Assembly (NCBI GenBank): GCA_965658595.1
Contig: CBFHSW010000086.1
Span: forward strand, 1-17,902
DNA length: 17,902 bases
Reading direction: 5' to 3'
DNA from: UBA1858 sp965658595
GTDB lineage: Bacteria; Pseudomonadota; Gammaproteobacteria; UBA4575
Shown one piece after another: positions 7,087 through 13,712 of this stretch. The translations under genes were made by a program, and so were the position numbers. Below the pieces are notes generated by a model, which worked only from the letters and a program-made list of their open reading frames with translations, made no database searches and was not told the origin of the DNA. Each line of letters begins with the position of its first letter. Within the stretch, counting starts at the first letter, position 1.

Positions 7087-7683
7087 ATGTTGCCAGTTGC
7101 TAGAGAATTTCAAACCTTAGCTCTCATCGGAACACTGTTGTCGATAATATTGAGCCTGTTTGCAGTATTCGACCTGATATGGATATGGTGTATTTGGGCT
7201 ATTTTGATCTGGTTTGTGAGAGATTTCCGTCGCCGTGTGCCAGCCAGTCCACTGGCGAATATCAGTCCGGTTGATGGACGTATTTTAAGTATAGAAGAAG
7301 ATCATGATCCTCACCTGCAACGTCAGTCAACGGTTTATACTATTCAGCAATTTCTGACAGGTGAGTTCAATGTGCACAGTCCTACAGAGGGAAAGTTGCA
7401 AGAGTTATGGGTGCAACAACAGGGCCGAAGTAAAAGCCTAAGTTTTTGGGTGGAGACTGATGAGCATGATCAAGTGGTGCTGGAAATCAACTTAGCTTCG
7501 AGGCTGCAACATGCAAGTACGCATATTCATCCCGGTGAGCGCATTGGACAAGGTGAACGTGTGGGCTTCACAGCTATTGCTTGCCTAGTTAAGGTTTATT
7601 TACCTGTTACTGTAAAGCGAGTAGGGTGTGCAGGTGATAAAGTGATTGCAGGACACGACACTTTAGCTAATTTCACCCATTGA
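7087..7683 (+). CDS. psd: Phosphatidylserine decarboxylase-like protein lacking the pyruvoyl-forming Ser
   Basis: A 198-residue homologue of the short-form phosphatidylserine decarboxylase, which normally makes phosphatidylethanolamine at the inner membrane. Residues 10-44 form one or two membrane segments. The SPVDG motif (60-64, D63) and a VH with H97 match the Asp and His of the processing triad. The usual VHVNRxP is shortened to VHSP. The region aligning with the self-cleavage site reads GFTAIACLVKVYLP (160-173). The family has RFGSRVDVYLP there, so Gly-Ser is replaced by A165-C166, and the serine that becomes the pyruvoyl group is absent. The frame is intact and the gene lies 26 bp before pssA, the expected synteny. 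It may be a pseudoenzyme or a Cys variant; a normal Psd may exist elsewhere in the genome. Confidence 0.78.
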   Translation: MLPVAREFQTLALIGTLLSIILSLFAVFDLIWIWCIWAILIWFVRDFRRRVPASPLANISPVDGRILSIEEDHDPHLQRQSTVYTIQQFLTGEFNVHSPTEGKLQELWVQQQGRSKSLSFWVETDEHDQVVLEINLASRLQHASTHIHPGERIGQGERVGFTAIACLVKVYLPVTVKRVGCAGDKVIAGHDTLANFTH

Positions 7684-7709
7684 TTTTAATATCGAGTGTT
7701 ATCCACTGA

Positions 7710-8495
7710 GTGCATGATGTGAGTAAGAATATCCCCCCTCAAAAAGGCATTTATTTATTGCCGAATTTATTAACCACAGGCGCACTGTTTGCTGGCTTCT
7801 ATGCCATAGTTTCGGCCACTTTAGATCGTTTTGAGGCTGCTGCAATAGCATTATTTATCGCCATGATATTGGATGGTTTAGATGGACGTGTGGCGCGGAT
7901 GACGAATACTACCAGTGATTTTGGCAAAGAATATGACAGTCTTGCAGATATGGTGTCGTTTGGCTTGGCGCCGGCTTTGGTAATGTTTGAATGGTCTTTA
8001 CAGTTTGCCGAGTATTCTAGTTGGTGGTTACAAAAAGCCGGATGGTTGGCAGCTTTTTTCTACACGGCAACAGCTGCTCTTAGATTAGCTCGATTCAATT
8101 CACGAGCACTAGAACAAAAAAAATATTTTCAAGGTTTGCCAAGCCCTGCCGCCGCTGGCTTGATGCTAGGTTATGTGTGGGTTTGTTATGATATTGGATG
8201 GTCAGGGCAAAGCCTATGGATTTTATCTTTTGTAGTGACTTTAGCCGCCGGTAGTCTGATGGTATGTAATCTTAGCTATTACAGTTTTAAAGAGTTAGAT
8301 TTGCGAAATAAAATTCCATTTGTAGCATTACTAGCCATTGTGGGAGCCTTTATTATTGCTTCAATCGACCCACCGAAATTGATGTTTGCAGTGTTTGCAC
8401 TATATGCACTGTCAGCACCTATCACGCACTTGTTGAGAATAGTTCGTAAACGTGGGCGCAGTGTGAAAAAGTCTGATCAAGCACCACCGCATTAG
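7710..8495 (+). CDS. pssA: CDP-diacylglycerol-serine O-phosphatidyltransferase
   Basis: A 261-residue membrane enzyme of the CDP-alcohol phosphatidyltransferase family. It joins CDP-diacylglycerol and serine to give phosphatidylserine. The catalytic motif is complete: D55-G-L-D58-G-R-V-A62-R63, eight residues, G72-x3-D76-x3-D80. Several hydrophobic segments fit six or more membrane helices. This is the integral-membrane type, unlike the phospholipase-D-like PssA of E. coli. The start is uncertain: GTG at 7710 gives MHDVSKN and GTG at 7719 is in frame, and neither has a strong ribosome binding site. No in-frame ATG is near. It follows the psd-like gene directly, so the two probably form one phospholipid unit. 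Confidence 0.92.
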   Translation: MHDVSKNIPPQKGIYLLPNLLTTGALFAGFYAIVSATLDRFEAAAIALFIAMILDGLDGRVARMTNTTSDFGKEYDSLADMVSFGLAPALVMFEWSLQFAEYSSWWLQKAGWLAAFFYTATAALRLARFNSRALEQKKYFQGLPSPAAAGLMLGYVWVCYDIGWSGQSLWILSFVVTLAAGSLMVCNLSYYSFKELDLRNKIPFVALLAIVGAFIIASIDPPKLMFAVFALYALSAPITHLLRIVRKRGRSVKKSDQAPPH

Positions 8496-8562
8496 CGAAT
8501 CTATCGACTCCGGTATTAGCTAATGGGTCATTACTGTAATTATCACTTGTGACAAAGGCTTA

Positions 8563-8592
8563 TTGTCAAAGTACTTGGATTTCGGCTATCAT
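8563..8592 (+). promoter_or_regulatory. Probable sigma70 promoter of the leuA leader
   Basis: TTGTCA (8563-8568, 5 of 6) and TATCAT (8587-8592, 5 of 6) are separated by 18 nt. The expected start point, about 8599, lies at the base of the structured segment beginning at 8602. This placement supports a real leader transcript. Confidence 0.6.
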
Positions 8593-8695
8593 GGCAGACA
8601 TGAACACAATCTCACAAAGCCATTATGATTTGACTGCAGACGCATTCGCGAATCTGTATCTATGTGAGTGTGTTCTCAATCTGCTGCCGCACTAG
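8591..8695 (+). CDS. Possible leucine-rich leader peptide
   Basis: A 34-codon frame starting ATGGCAGACATG and ending at TAG (8693-8695). Six codons are leucine, four of them from residue 24 onward, with the cluster VLNLLPH at the end. A leucine cluster just before a hairpin and upstream of leuA is what an attenuation leader would show. However, the first ATG overlaps the promoter -10, and the second ATG (8600) would be leaderless if transcription starts near 8599. Only a weak TTGGA lies upstream. Treat it as a hypothesis. Confidence 0.25.
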   Translation: MADMNTISQSHYDLTADAFANLYLCECVLNLLPH

Positions 8696-8699
8696 CGGC
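8602..8699 (+). ncRNA. Candidate structured leader RNA upstream of leuA
   Basis: Three helices can be drawn by eye. The closing helix pairs GAACACA (8602-8608) plus CTCAC (8611-8615) with GTGAG (8664-8668) plus TGTGTTC (8669-8675), giving 12 Watson-Crick pairs with only a 2-nt bulge. Inside it, a hairpin at 8635-8658 pairs TGCAGA and CGC with GCG and TCTGTA around an ATTC loop, with one G-T pair and an AA bulge. After it comes GCCGC-ACTA-GCGGC (8686-8699). A second GAACACA at 8768-8774 could compete for TGTGTTC, giving an alternative fold. No known Rfam family was recognised. Confidence 0.45.
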
Positions 8700-8860
8700 C
8701 ATTCACTGTCCTGGCGAGGGAAAACGCGATTACATCATTAAATAATCTAAATTCATTCAGTCTCATGGAACACATGTCTGCAAGTAATTGTTTGAGTACG
8801 CCTGTTAGATTGAGTTTTAGATTGAATGACGGTGTGAAAGAATCTCAAGCATATTTATTC

Positions 8861-8866
8861 TATAAT
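8861..8866 (+). promoter_or_regulatory. Perfect -10 box close to leuA
   Basis: TATAAT lies 60 bp before the leuA start. No good -35 is found at 16-18 nt. It could be a second leuA promoter that depends on an activator, possibly acting at the 12-bp repeat at 8805-8828. Confidence 0.35.
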
Positions 8867-8926
8867 CAGACAATATGATCCAAGCTGTATTAAGTAATGC
8901 AGTGAGCCTAAGATTGGAGTGCTAAT

Positions 8927-10474
8927 ATGGGTGCAAATGATAAATTAATTATTTTTGATACAACATTGCGTGATGGTGAACAGAGTCCTGGTGCATCTAT
9001 GACCAAGGACGAGAAGCTACATATAGCGAAAGCGCTAGAACGCATGAAAGTAGATATAATTGAGGCTGGCTTTCCAATTGCCAGTCAGGGCGACTTTGAA
9101 TCAGTTAAAGCAGTGGCCGCAGCCATCAAAGACAGTACAGTGTGCGGACTAGCTCGTGCATTAGAGCGTGATATTGCACGCGCAGGTGAAGCATTGAAGC
9201 CGGCTAAATCTAGTCGTATTCATACATTCATTGCGACTTCTCCTATACATATGCAACAAAAGTTGCGCATGCAACCGGATGATGTGGTAGCGCAAGCGAT
9301 AACAGCAGTAAAACAAGCGCGTCAATATACTGATAATGTTGAGTTTTCTCCGGAGGATGCGGGCCGGTCTGAATTAGACTTTCTATGCCGTATCATCGAG
9401 CAAGTAATCAATGCGGGTGCACGTACCATTAATATCCCAGATACTGTTGGTTACAATATTCCTCAACAATTTGGTGAGCTCATTAAGAACTTAATAGAGC
9501 GAATTCCTAACTCAGACAAAGCAGTATTTTCCGTGCATTGCCACAATGATCTAGGTCTGGCAGTCTCTAACTCTTTGGCTGCCGTGTTAAATGGTGCGCG
9601 TCAAGTAGAGTGTACTATCAATGGTTTGGGTGAGCGTGCTGGGAATGCCTCGCTAGAAGAAGTCGTCATGACAGTTAGAACACGTCAAGATGTATTCACT
9701 TGTGATACTCAACTAGATACAACACAGATTGTGCCAGCTTCACGTATGGTCTCTACTATTACTGGTTTCCCAGTACAGCCCAATAAAGCTATTGTAGGTG
9801 CGAATGCTTTTGCCCATGAATCTGGTATACACCAAGACGGTGTGCTTAAAGCAAGAGAGACTTATGAGATTATGCGCGCTGAAGATGTCGGCTGGTCTGC
9901 GAATAAAATTGTCTTAGGAAAACACTCTGGACGTAATGCATTTAAAACACGCTTACATGAATTAGGAGTGGAGTTTGGTAGTGACATTGATTTGAATAGA
10001 GCTTTTACGGTGTTTAAAGATTTGGCTGATAAGAAGCATGAAATATTTGATGAAGACCTCATTGCATTAGTCGCAGATGATGAGCATCAACCAGATGAGA
10101 ATATTAAATTAGTGTCTCTCAATGTTGCTTCCAGTACAGAGCAATCACCACAGGCAGAAATTACATTGTTAATGAATGGTAAAGAACACAAAGCTAATGC
10201 TAGTGGTGGTGGGCCAGTAGATGCAGCATTTTGTGCCATAGAGAAGATAGTAAATAGCCAAATTAATCTTCAACTCTACTCAGTAAATAGTATTACCAGT
10301 GGTACAGATGCTCAAGGTGAGGTGACGGTGCGATTTGAAAAAGACGGCAATATTGTGAATGGGCATGGTGCTGATACAGATATAGTGATTGCGTCTGCAA
10401 AAGCTTACTTAAACGCACTTAATAAAATCCACTTCTCGACAAACCGACAACATCCACAGCTAAGTCAGGTATAA
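8927..10474 (+). CDS. leuA: 2-isopropylmalate synthase
   Basis: A 515-residue enzyme that condenses 2-oxoisovalerate with acetyl-CoA in the first committed step of leucine synthesis. The DRE-TIM catalytic barrel opens with FDTTLRDGEQSPG (10-22; R15, D16). The metal-binding HCH motif is at H204-C-H206, followed by NDLGLAVSN and GLGERAGNA. The C-terminal part (from about residue 390) is the LeuA dimer regulatory domain that binds leucine for feedback inhibition. Length is close to the E. coli enzyme (523). GGAG lies 8 nt before the ATG. The upstream leader may add control at the RNA level. The next gene starts 1 bp after its stop. Confidence 0.97.
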   Translation: MGANDKLIIFDTTLRDGEQSPGASMTKDEKLHIAKALERMKVDIIEAGFPIASQGDFESVKAVAAAIKDSTVCGLARALERDIARAGEALKPAKSSRIHTFIATSPIHMQQKLRMQPDDVVAQAITAVKQARQYTDNVEFSPEDAGRSELDFLCRIIEQVINAGARTINIPDTVGYNIPQQFGELIKNLIERIPNSDKAVFSVHCHNDLGLAVSNSLAAVLNGARQVECTINGLGERAGNASLEEVVMTVRTRQDVFTCDTQLDTTQIVPASRMVSTITGFPVQPNKAIVGANAFAHESGIHQDGVLKARETYEIMRAEDVGWSANKIVLGKHSGRNAFKTRLHELGVEFGSDIDLNRAFTVFKDLADKKHEIFDEDLIALVADDEHQPDENIKLVSLNVASSTEQSPQAEITLLMNGKEHKANASGGGPVDAAFCAIEKIVNSQINLQLYSVNSITSGTDAQGEVTVRFEKDGNIVNGHGADTDIVIASAKAYLNALNKIHFSTNRQHPQLSQV

Positions 10475-10475
10475 A

Positions 10476-11270
10476 ATGGATCGTCATGCCTATCTGCAGG
10501 CTCTAGGAATAACGCCATGGCGTCTACGTGACGCTGCGGCTGGTTCTGAGGACGATTCTGAGGACGATTCTGATAGCAATACACTTCCCAGTATTGATCA
10601 ACCTATTAATAGTAGTGTGCCAGATATGAGAGCTGCTCGCCCTTCATCTCTCACTCAGGATAGTACTGCTTTACCACTCATGCAGATTGATATGGGGCAG
10701 CTGGCTAAGATGGATATGATGGCACTGCGCGCAGCGATAGATACATGCTCGGCATGTGAAATGCATCAAACACGCACACAAACTGTATTTGGAAATGGCC
10801 ATCATAAAGCAGATTGGTTCATTATCACGGAAGCACCAAGTGCAGATGAAGAACGTGATGGTGAGACTTTTGTGGGGCCATCAGGCTTACTACTTACTCA
10901 AATGTTAAGAGCTATAGGATTAGCAAGAGAAGAAGTTTTTATTACCAATATCATCAAATGTCGCACACCTAATAACCGTGATCCACACGTTGAAGAAGTA
11001 CACGCCTGTGATCATTATCTGCAACGTCAGATTGAATTAGTACAACCAAAAATCATTTTATGTCTAGGGCGAATAGCAGCACAGGCCTTGTTAGACTCCG
11101 ATTTACCACTAGGGAAAATGCGTGGTCAAGTCTATAACCACAATAAGCATGCTGACATTCCCTTGCTGGTGACATATCATCCTGCATACTTGTTACGTAG
11201 TCCTAGAGAGAAACGTAAAGTATGGGAAGACTTAAAGCTAGCTCGATCAAGCTTTTTAGCGGGCAGTTAA
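10476..11270 (+). CDS. Family 4 uracil-DNA glycosylase (Fe-S)
   Basis: A 264-residue base-excision repair enzyme that removes uracil from DNA. It has four cysteines suited to a 4Fe-4S cluster: C91 and C94 (TCSACEMHQTR), C162 (IIKCRTP) and C178. Motif A reads TEAPSADEERDGETFVGPSG (119-137), slightly off the usual GEAPG. Motif B is TYHPAYLLRSP (233-243, H235). The first 85 residues are a low-complexity linker often seen in proteobacterial members. It contains an acidic SEDDSEDDSDS tract encoded by a tandem 12-bp repeat. The ATG is 1 bp after the leuA stop, so translation is probably coupled. rimI follows, a common pairing. Confidence 0.9.
   Translation: MDRHAYLQALGITPWRLRDAAAGSEDDSEDDSDSNTLPSIDQPINSSVPDMRAARPSSLTQDSTALPLMQIDMGQLAKMDMMALRAAIDTCSACEMHQTRTQTVFGNGHHKADWFIITEAPSADEERDGETFVGPSGLLLTQMLRAIGLAREEVFITNIIKCRTPNNRDPHVEEVHACDHYLQRQIELVQPKIILCLGRIAAQALLDSDLPLGKMRGQVYNHNKHADIPLLVTYHPAYLLRSPREKRKVWEDLKLARSSFLAGS
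10544..10573 (+). repeat. 12-bp tandem repeat inside the uracil-DNA glycosylase gene
   Basis: The unit TTCTGAGGACGA is present twice exactly (10544-10555 and 10556-10567), followed by a half unit TTCTGA. It encodes Ser-Glu-Asp-Asp repeats in the N-terminal linker, in frame. Copy-number change would only lengthen or shorten the linker. Confidence 0.85.
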
Positions 11271-11292
11271 CCTAAGCAAAAAAAGAATCACA

Positions 11293-11757
11293 ATGAATGC
11301 CACTAGTCATCACTCCTCATGTGTTTTTCGTAGTATGCGTGAAGAAGATATAGAACATGTTATGGCGATAGAAAATGTCGCATATCAATTTCCTTGGACA
11401 CAGAAAATATTCATCGACTGTCTAGATGCTGGTTATCATTGTTGGGTAATAGAGCGGGGGCAGAGCATAGTCGGTTATGTGGTTTTTATTACAGCGGTTG
11501 GAGAATGTCATCTTTTGAATATCTGTATAGATCCACGCTCACAAGGATGTGGTCTAGGACGTGAGCTGTTGTCGAAAGTGCTAGAGTCAGTAGTATTAAA
11601 TGAAGTCAGATGTATATTCCTTGAGGTACGCCCTTCGAATAGACATGCCATCCAGTTATATGAATCTTTAGGTTTTAACGAGGTGGGCATTCGGCAAAAA
11701 TATTATCCGACTAAGCATGGTCGTGAGGACGCTATTATTTTTGCAAAAGAATTATAG
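11293..11757 (+). CDS. rimI: Ribosomal protein S18 alanine N-acetyltransferase RimI
   Basis: A 154-residue GNAT acetyltransferase. The acetyl-CoA loop RSQGCGLGRELL (82-93) follows the beta-4 strand LNICIDP. The RimI signature LEVRPSNRHAIQLYESLGF (110-128) holds the catalytic Glu111 and Tyr123. The end YYPTKHGREDAIIF is typical of RimI and not of general GNAT proteins. It acetylates the N-terminal alanine of S18, and possibly other proteins. It lies 22 bp after the uracil-DNA glycosylase gene. The ribosome binding site is weak (AAGAA). Confidence 0.92.
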   Translation: MNATSHHSSCVFRSMREEDIEHVMAIENVAYQFPWTQKIFIDCLDAGYHCWVIERGQSIVGYVVFITAVGECHLLNICIDPRSQGCGLGRELLSKVLESVVLNEVRCIFLEVRPSNRHAIQLYESLGFNEVGIRQKYYPTKHGREDAIIFAKEL

Positions 11758-11806
11758 TTTTAATGACTAAGTTCAGTTTTAAAAAATTAAGGACGAATAA
11801 AATTTC

Positions 11807-13393
11807 ATGAGTGAACATTTAACTCAAACTCAGCGACGTAGAACCTTTGCCATTATTTCTCATCCAGATGCAGGTAAAACTACGATTACTGAAAAGTTAC
11901 TTTTGTATGGTGGTGCTATACAGCAGGCAGGCACTGTAAAAGGGCGTAAAGCAGCTCGCCATGCGACTTCCGACTGGATGGCGTTAGAGCAACAGAGAGG
12001 TATCTCTGTGACCAGTTCTGTAATGCAATTTATATATAATGATTGTGTCGTTAATCTCCTAGATACTCCAGGACATGAAGACTTTTCTGAAGATACCTAC
12101 AGAACGCTAACAGCTGTGGATTCCGCATTAATGGTGATAGATTGTGCTAAGGGTGTTGAGGATAGAACTATTAAGTTAATGGAAGTTTGTCGTCTGCGTG
12201 ATACACCGATAGTCACTTTCATTAACAAACTTGATCGTGAAGGACGTGACCCGATTGAGCTCATAGATGAGGTTGAGTCCGTGCTCAATATCAAGTGTGC
12301 TCCCATTACATGGCCAATAGGCATGGGTAAGTCACTCAAAGGTGTTTATCATCTATTGGATAACTCAGTCCATCTGTTTGGTGCTACTCATGGTGGAAAG
12401 AAACTTGATGGTGAAGTTATTCAAGGTTTAGACAATCCTAGACTGGATGAAATCCTAGAAGATGCGCAGGCGTTCAGAGATGAAATTGAGTTGGTAATCG
12501 GTGCTAGTCATAAATATCAACATGATGAATTCTTAGCCGGCCAGCTAACACCTGTTTTCTTTGGATCAGCTATCAACAACTTCGGTGTCCAGGAGTTGTT
12601 AGATAAATTTGTCGAGTATGCGCCTGCACCTCAAGCACGTAATACTACTGAACGCATGGTAGATGCAGATGAAGAGCAGTTCTCAGGCTTTGTATTTAAG
12701 ATTCAAGCCAATATGGATCCTAATCATCGTGATCGTATTGCTTTTATGCGTGTATGTTCAGGAAGTTTTGAAAAAGGTATTAAATTGAAACATGTGCGTT
12801 TACAGCGCGATGTAAAAATCTCTGATGCCCTAACATTTTTTGCATCAGACCGTGGCCATGTAGAAAAAGCCTATCCCGGTGACATAATAGGGTTACATAA
12901 TCATGGCACTATTCGAATTGGTGACACATTCTCTAGTAAGGAGGATTTAGTATTTACAGGAATACCAAATTTTGCTCCTGAACTATTTAGACGTGCTCAA
13001 CTTAAAGATCCACTCAAAACTAAAGCTTTGCTTAAAGGTTTAATGCAATTATGTGAAGAGGGTGCTACTCAATTATTCCGACCTATGGTTGGGAATGATT
13101 TGATTTTAGGTGCAGTGGGTGTGCTTCAGTTTGATGTCGTGGCGCATCGCCTCAAAGAAGAATACAACGTTGAATGTCAGTTTGAGGGTATCAATGTGTA
13201 TACAGCACGCTGGTTATATTCGGATGATCCAGAGCAAATAGAAAAATTCAAACAAAAAGCTACAACTGGTGCAGCACTAGATCACGCAGGTGAATTGGTA
13301 TATATGGCATCGTCACGAGTCAATTTAGATATGGCGATCGATAAGTGGCCAAATATAGAATTTAGGAATACCCGCGAGCAAGTTTATAATTAA
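11807..13393 (+). CDS. prfC: Peptide chain release factor 3
   Basis: A 528-residue translational GTPase that recycles RF1 and RF2 from the ribosome after peptide release. The P-loop SHPDAGKTT is at 18-26, the switch region RGISVTSSVMQF near 64-75, DTPGH at 86-90, and the guanine-specificity NKLD at 140-143. The GISVTSSVM stretch and the C-terminal part (FAPELFRRAQLKDPLKTKALLKGLMQLCEEGATQLFRP) mark RF3 apart from EF-G. Length matches E. coli RF3 (529). The ribosome binding site AAGGA lies rather far (12 nt) from the ATG. Confidence 0.97.
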   Translation: MSEHLTQTQRRRTFAIISHPDAGKTTITEKLLLYGGAIQQAGTVKGRKAARHATSDWMALEQQRGISVTSSVMQFIYNDCVVNLLDTPGHEDFSEDTYRTLTAVDSALMVIDCAKGVEDRTIKLMEVCRLRDTPIVTFINKLDREGRDPIELIDEVESVLNIKCAPITWPIGMGKSLKGVYHLLDNSVHLFGATHGGKKLDGEVIQGLDNPRLDEILEDAQAFRDEIELVIGASHKYQHDEFLAGQLTPVFFGSAINNFGVQELLDKFVEYAPAPQARNTTERMVDADEEQFSGFVFKIQANMDPNHRDRIAFMRVCSGSFEKGIKLKHVRLQRDVKISDALTFFASDRGHVEKAYPGDIIGLHNHGTIRIGDTFSSKEDLVFTGIPNFAPELFRRAQLKDPLKTKALLKGLMQLCEEGATQLFRPMVGNDLILGAVGVLQFDVVAHRLKEEYNVECQFEGINVYTARWLYSDDPEQIEKFKQKATTGAALDHAGELVYMASSRVNLDMAIDKWPNIEFRNTREQVYN

Positions 13394-13407
13394 TGTAAGG
13401 AAACATA

Positions 13408-13611
13408 ATGAGCAATCCAAAACCTAGTATTTGGGAGGTATTCAAGAGCGTGCTGGCAAGTTTTTTTGGTGTGCAAAATGAAGAAATACGTCAGAGGGAT
13501 TTCACCTATGGCGAGCCGAGCCAATTTATCGTGATCGGGATAATACTCACAGTGGCATTAATTGCTATTTTGTTTCTTATCGTTGATGTAATACTTTACT
13601 TTGTAGTTTAA
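13408..13611 (+). CDS. DUF2970 small membrane protein
   Basis: A 67-residue protein of unknown function. The N-terminal part SVLASFFGVQNEEIRQRDF with GEPSQFIVIG before a single membrane helix (about 39-64) is the DUF2970 pattern found in many beta- and gammaproteobacteria. It lies 14 bp after prfC with GGAA before the ATG, so it is probably cotranscribed. The charged N-terminus is likely cytoplasmic. Confidence 0.82.
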   Translation: MSNPKPSIWEVFKSVLASFFGVQNEEIRQRDFTYGEPSQFIVIGIILTVALIAILFLIVDVILYFVV

Positions 13612-13712
13612 CATTAGCTATCACAAAGACATTCTGAGAGTCGTTCTAGGACCGATGAAAAGCTTTTTGAGAGAAGGTGTGATTGAGTTGAAGGATAGAA
13701 CCTCAATATTTA

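Larger units (their letters stand above)
8496..8926. other. 431-bp leader region before leuA
   Basis: This gap holds an upstream promoter (8563-8592), a strongly foldable segment (8602-8699), a leucine-rich small reading frame (8591-8695), and a perfect TATAAT (8861-8866) close to leuA. A 12-bp near-tandem repeat starting TTAGATTGA (8805-8828, 10 of 12 identical) lies just upstream of that -10. I see no hairpin with a U-tract in it. The length and structure suggest a regulated leader rather than an empty spacer. Confidence 0.6.

Noticed and set aside
8700..8860. Intrinsic terminator expected for classical leu attenuation
   Set aside because: I found no GC-rich stem followed by a T run; CCTGGCGAGG and the CATG repeats are too short and lack Ts.
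13682..13707. Hairpin ATTGAGTT and CTCAAT between the DUF2970 gene and the nuclease gene, considered as a bidirectional terminator
   Set aside because: The stem needs a bulge, is AT-rich and has no U-tract on either strand.
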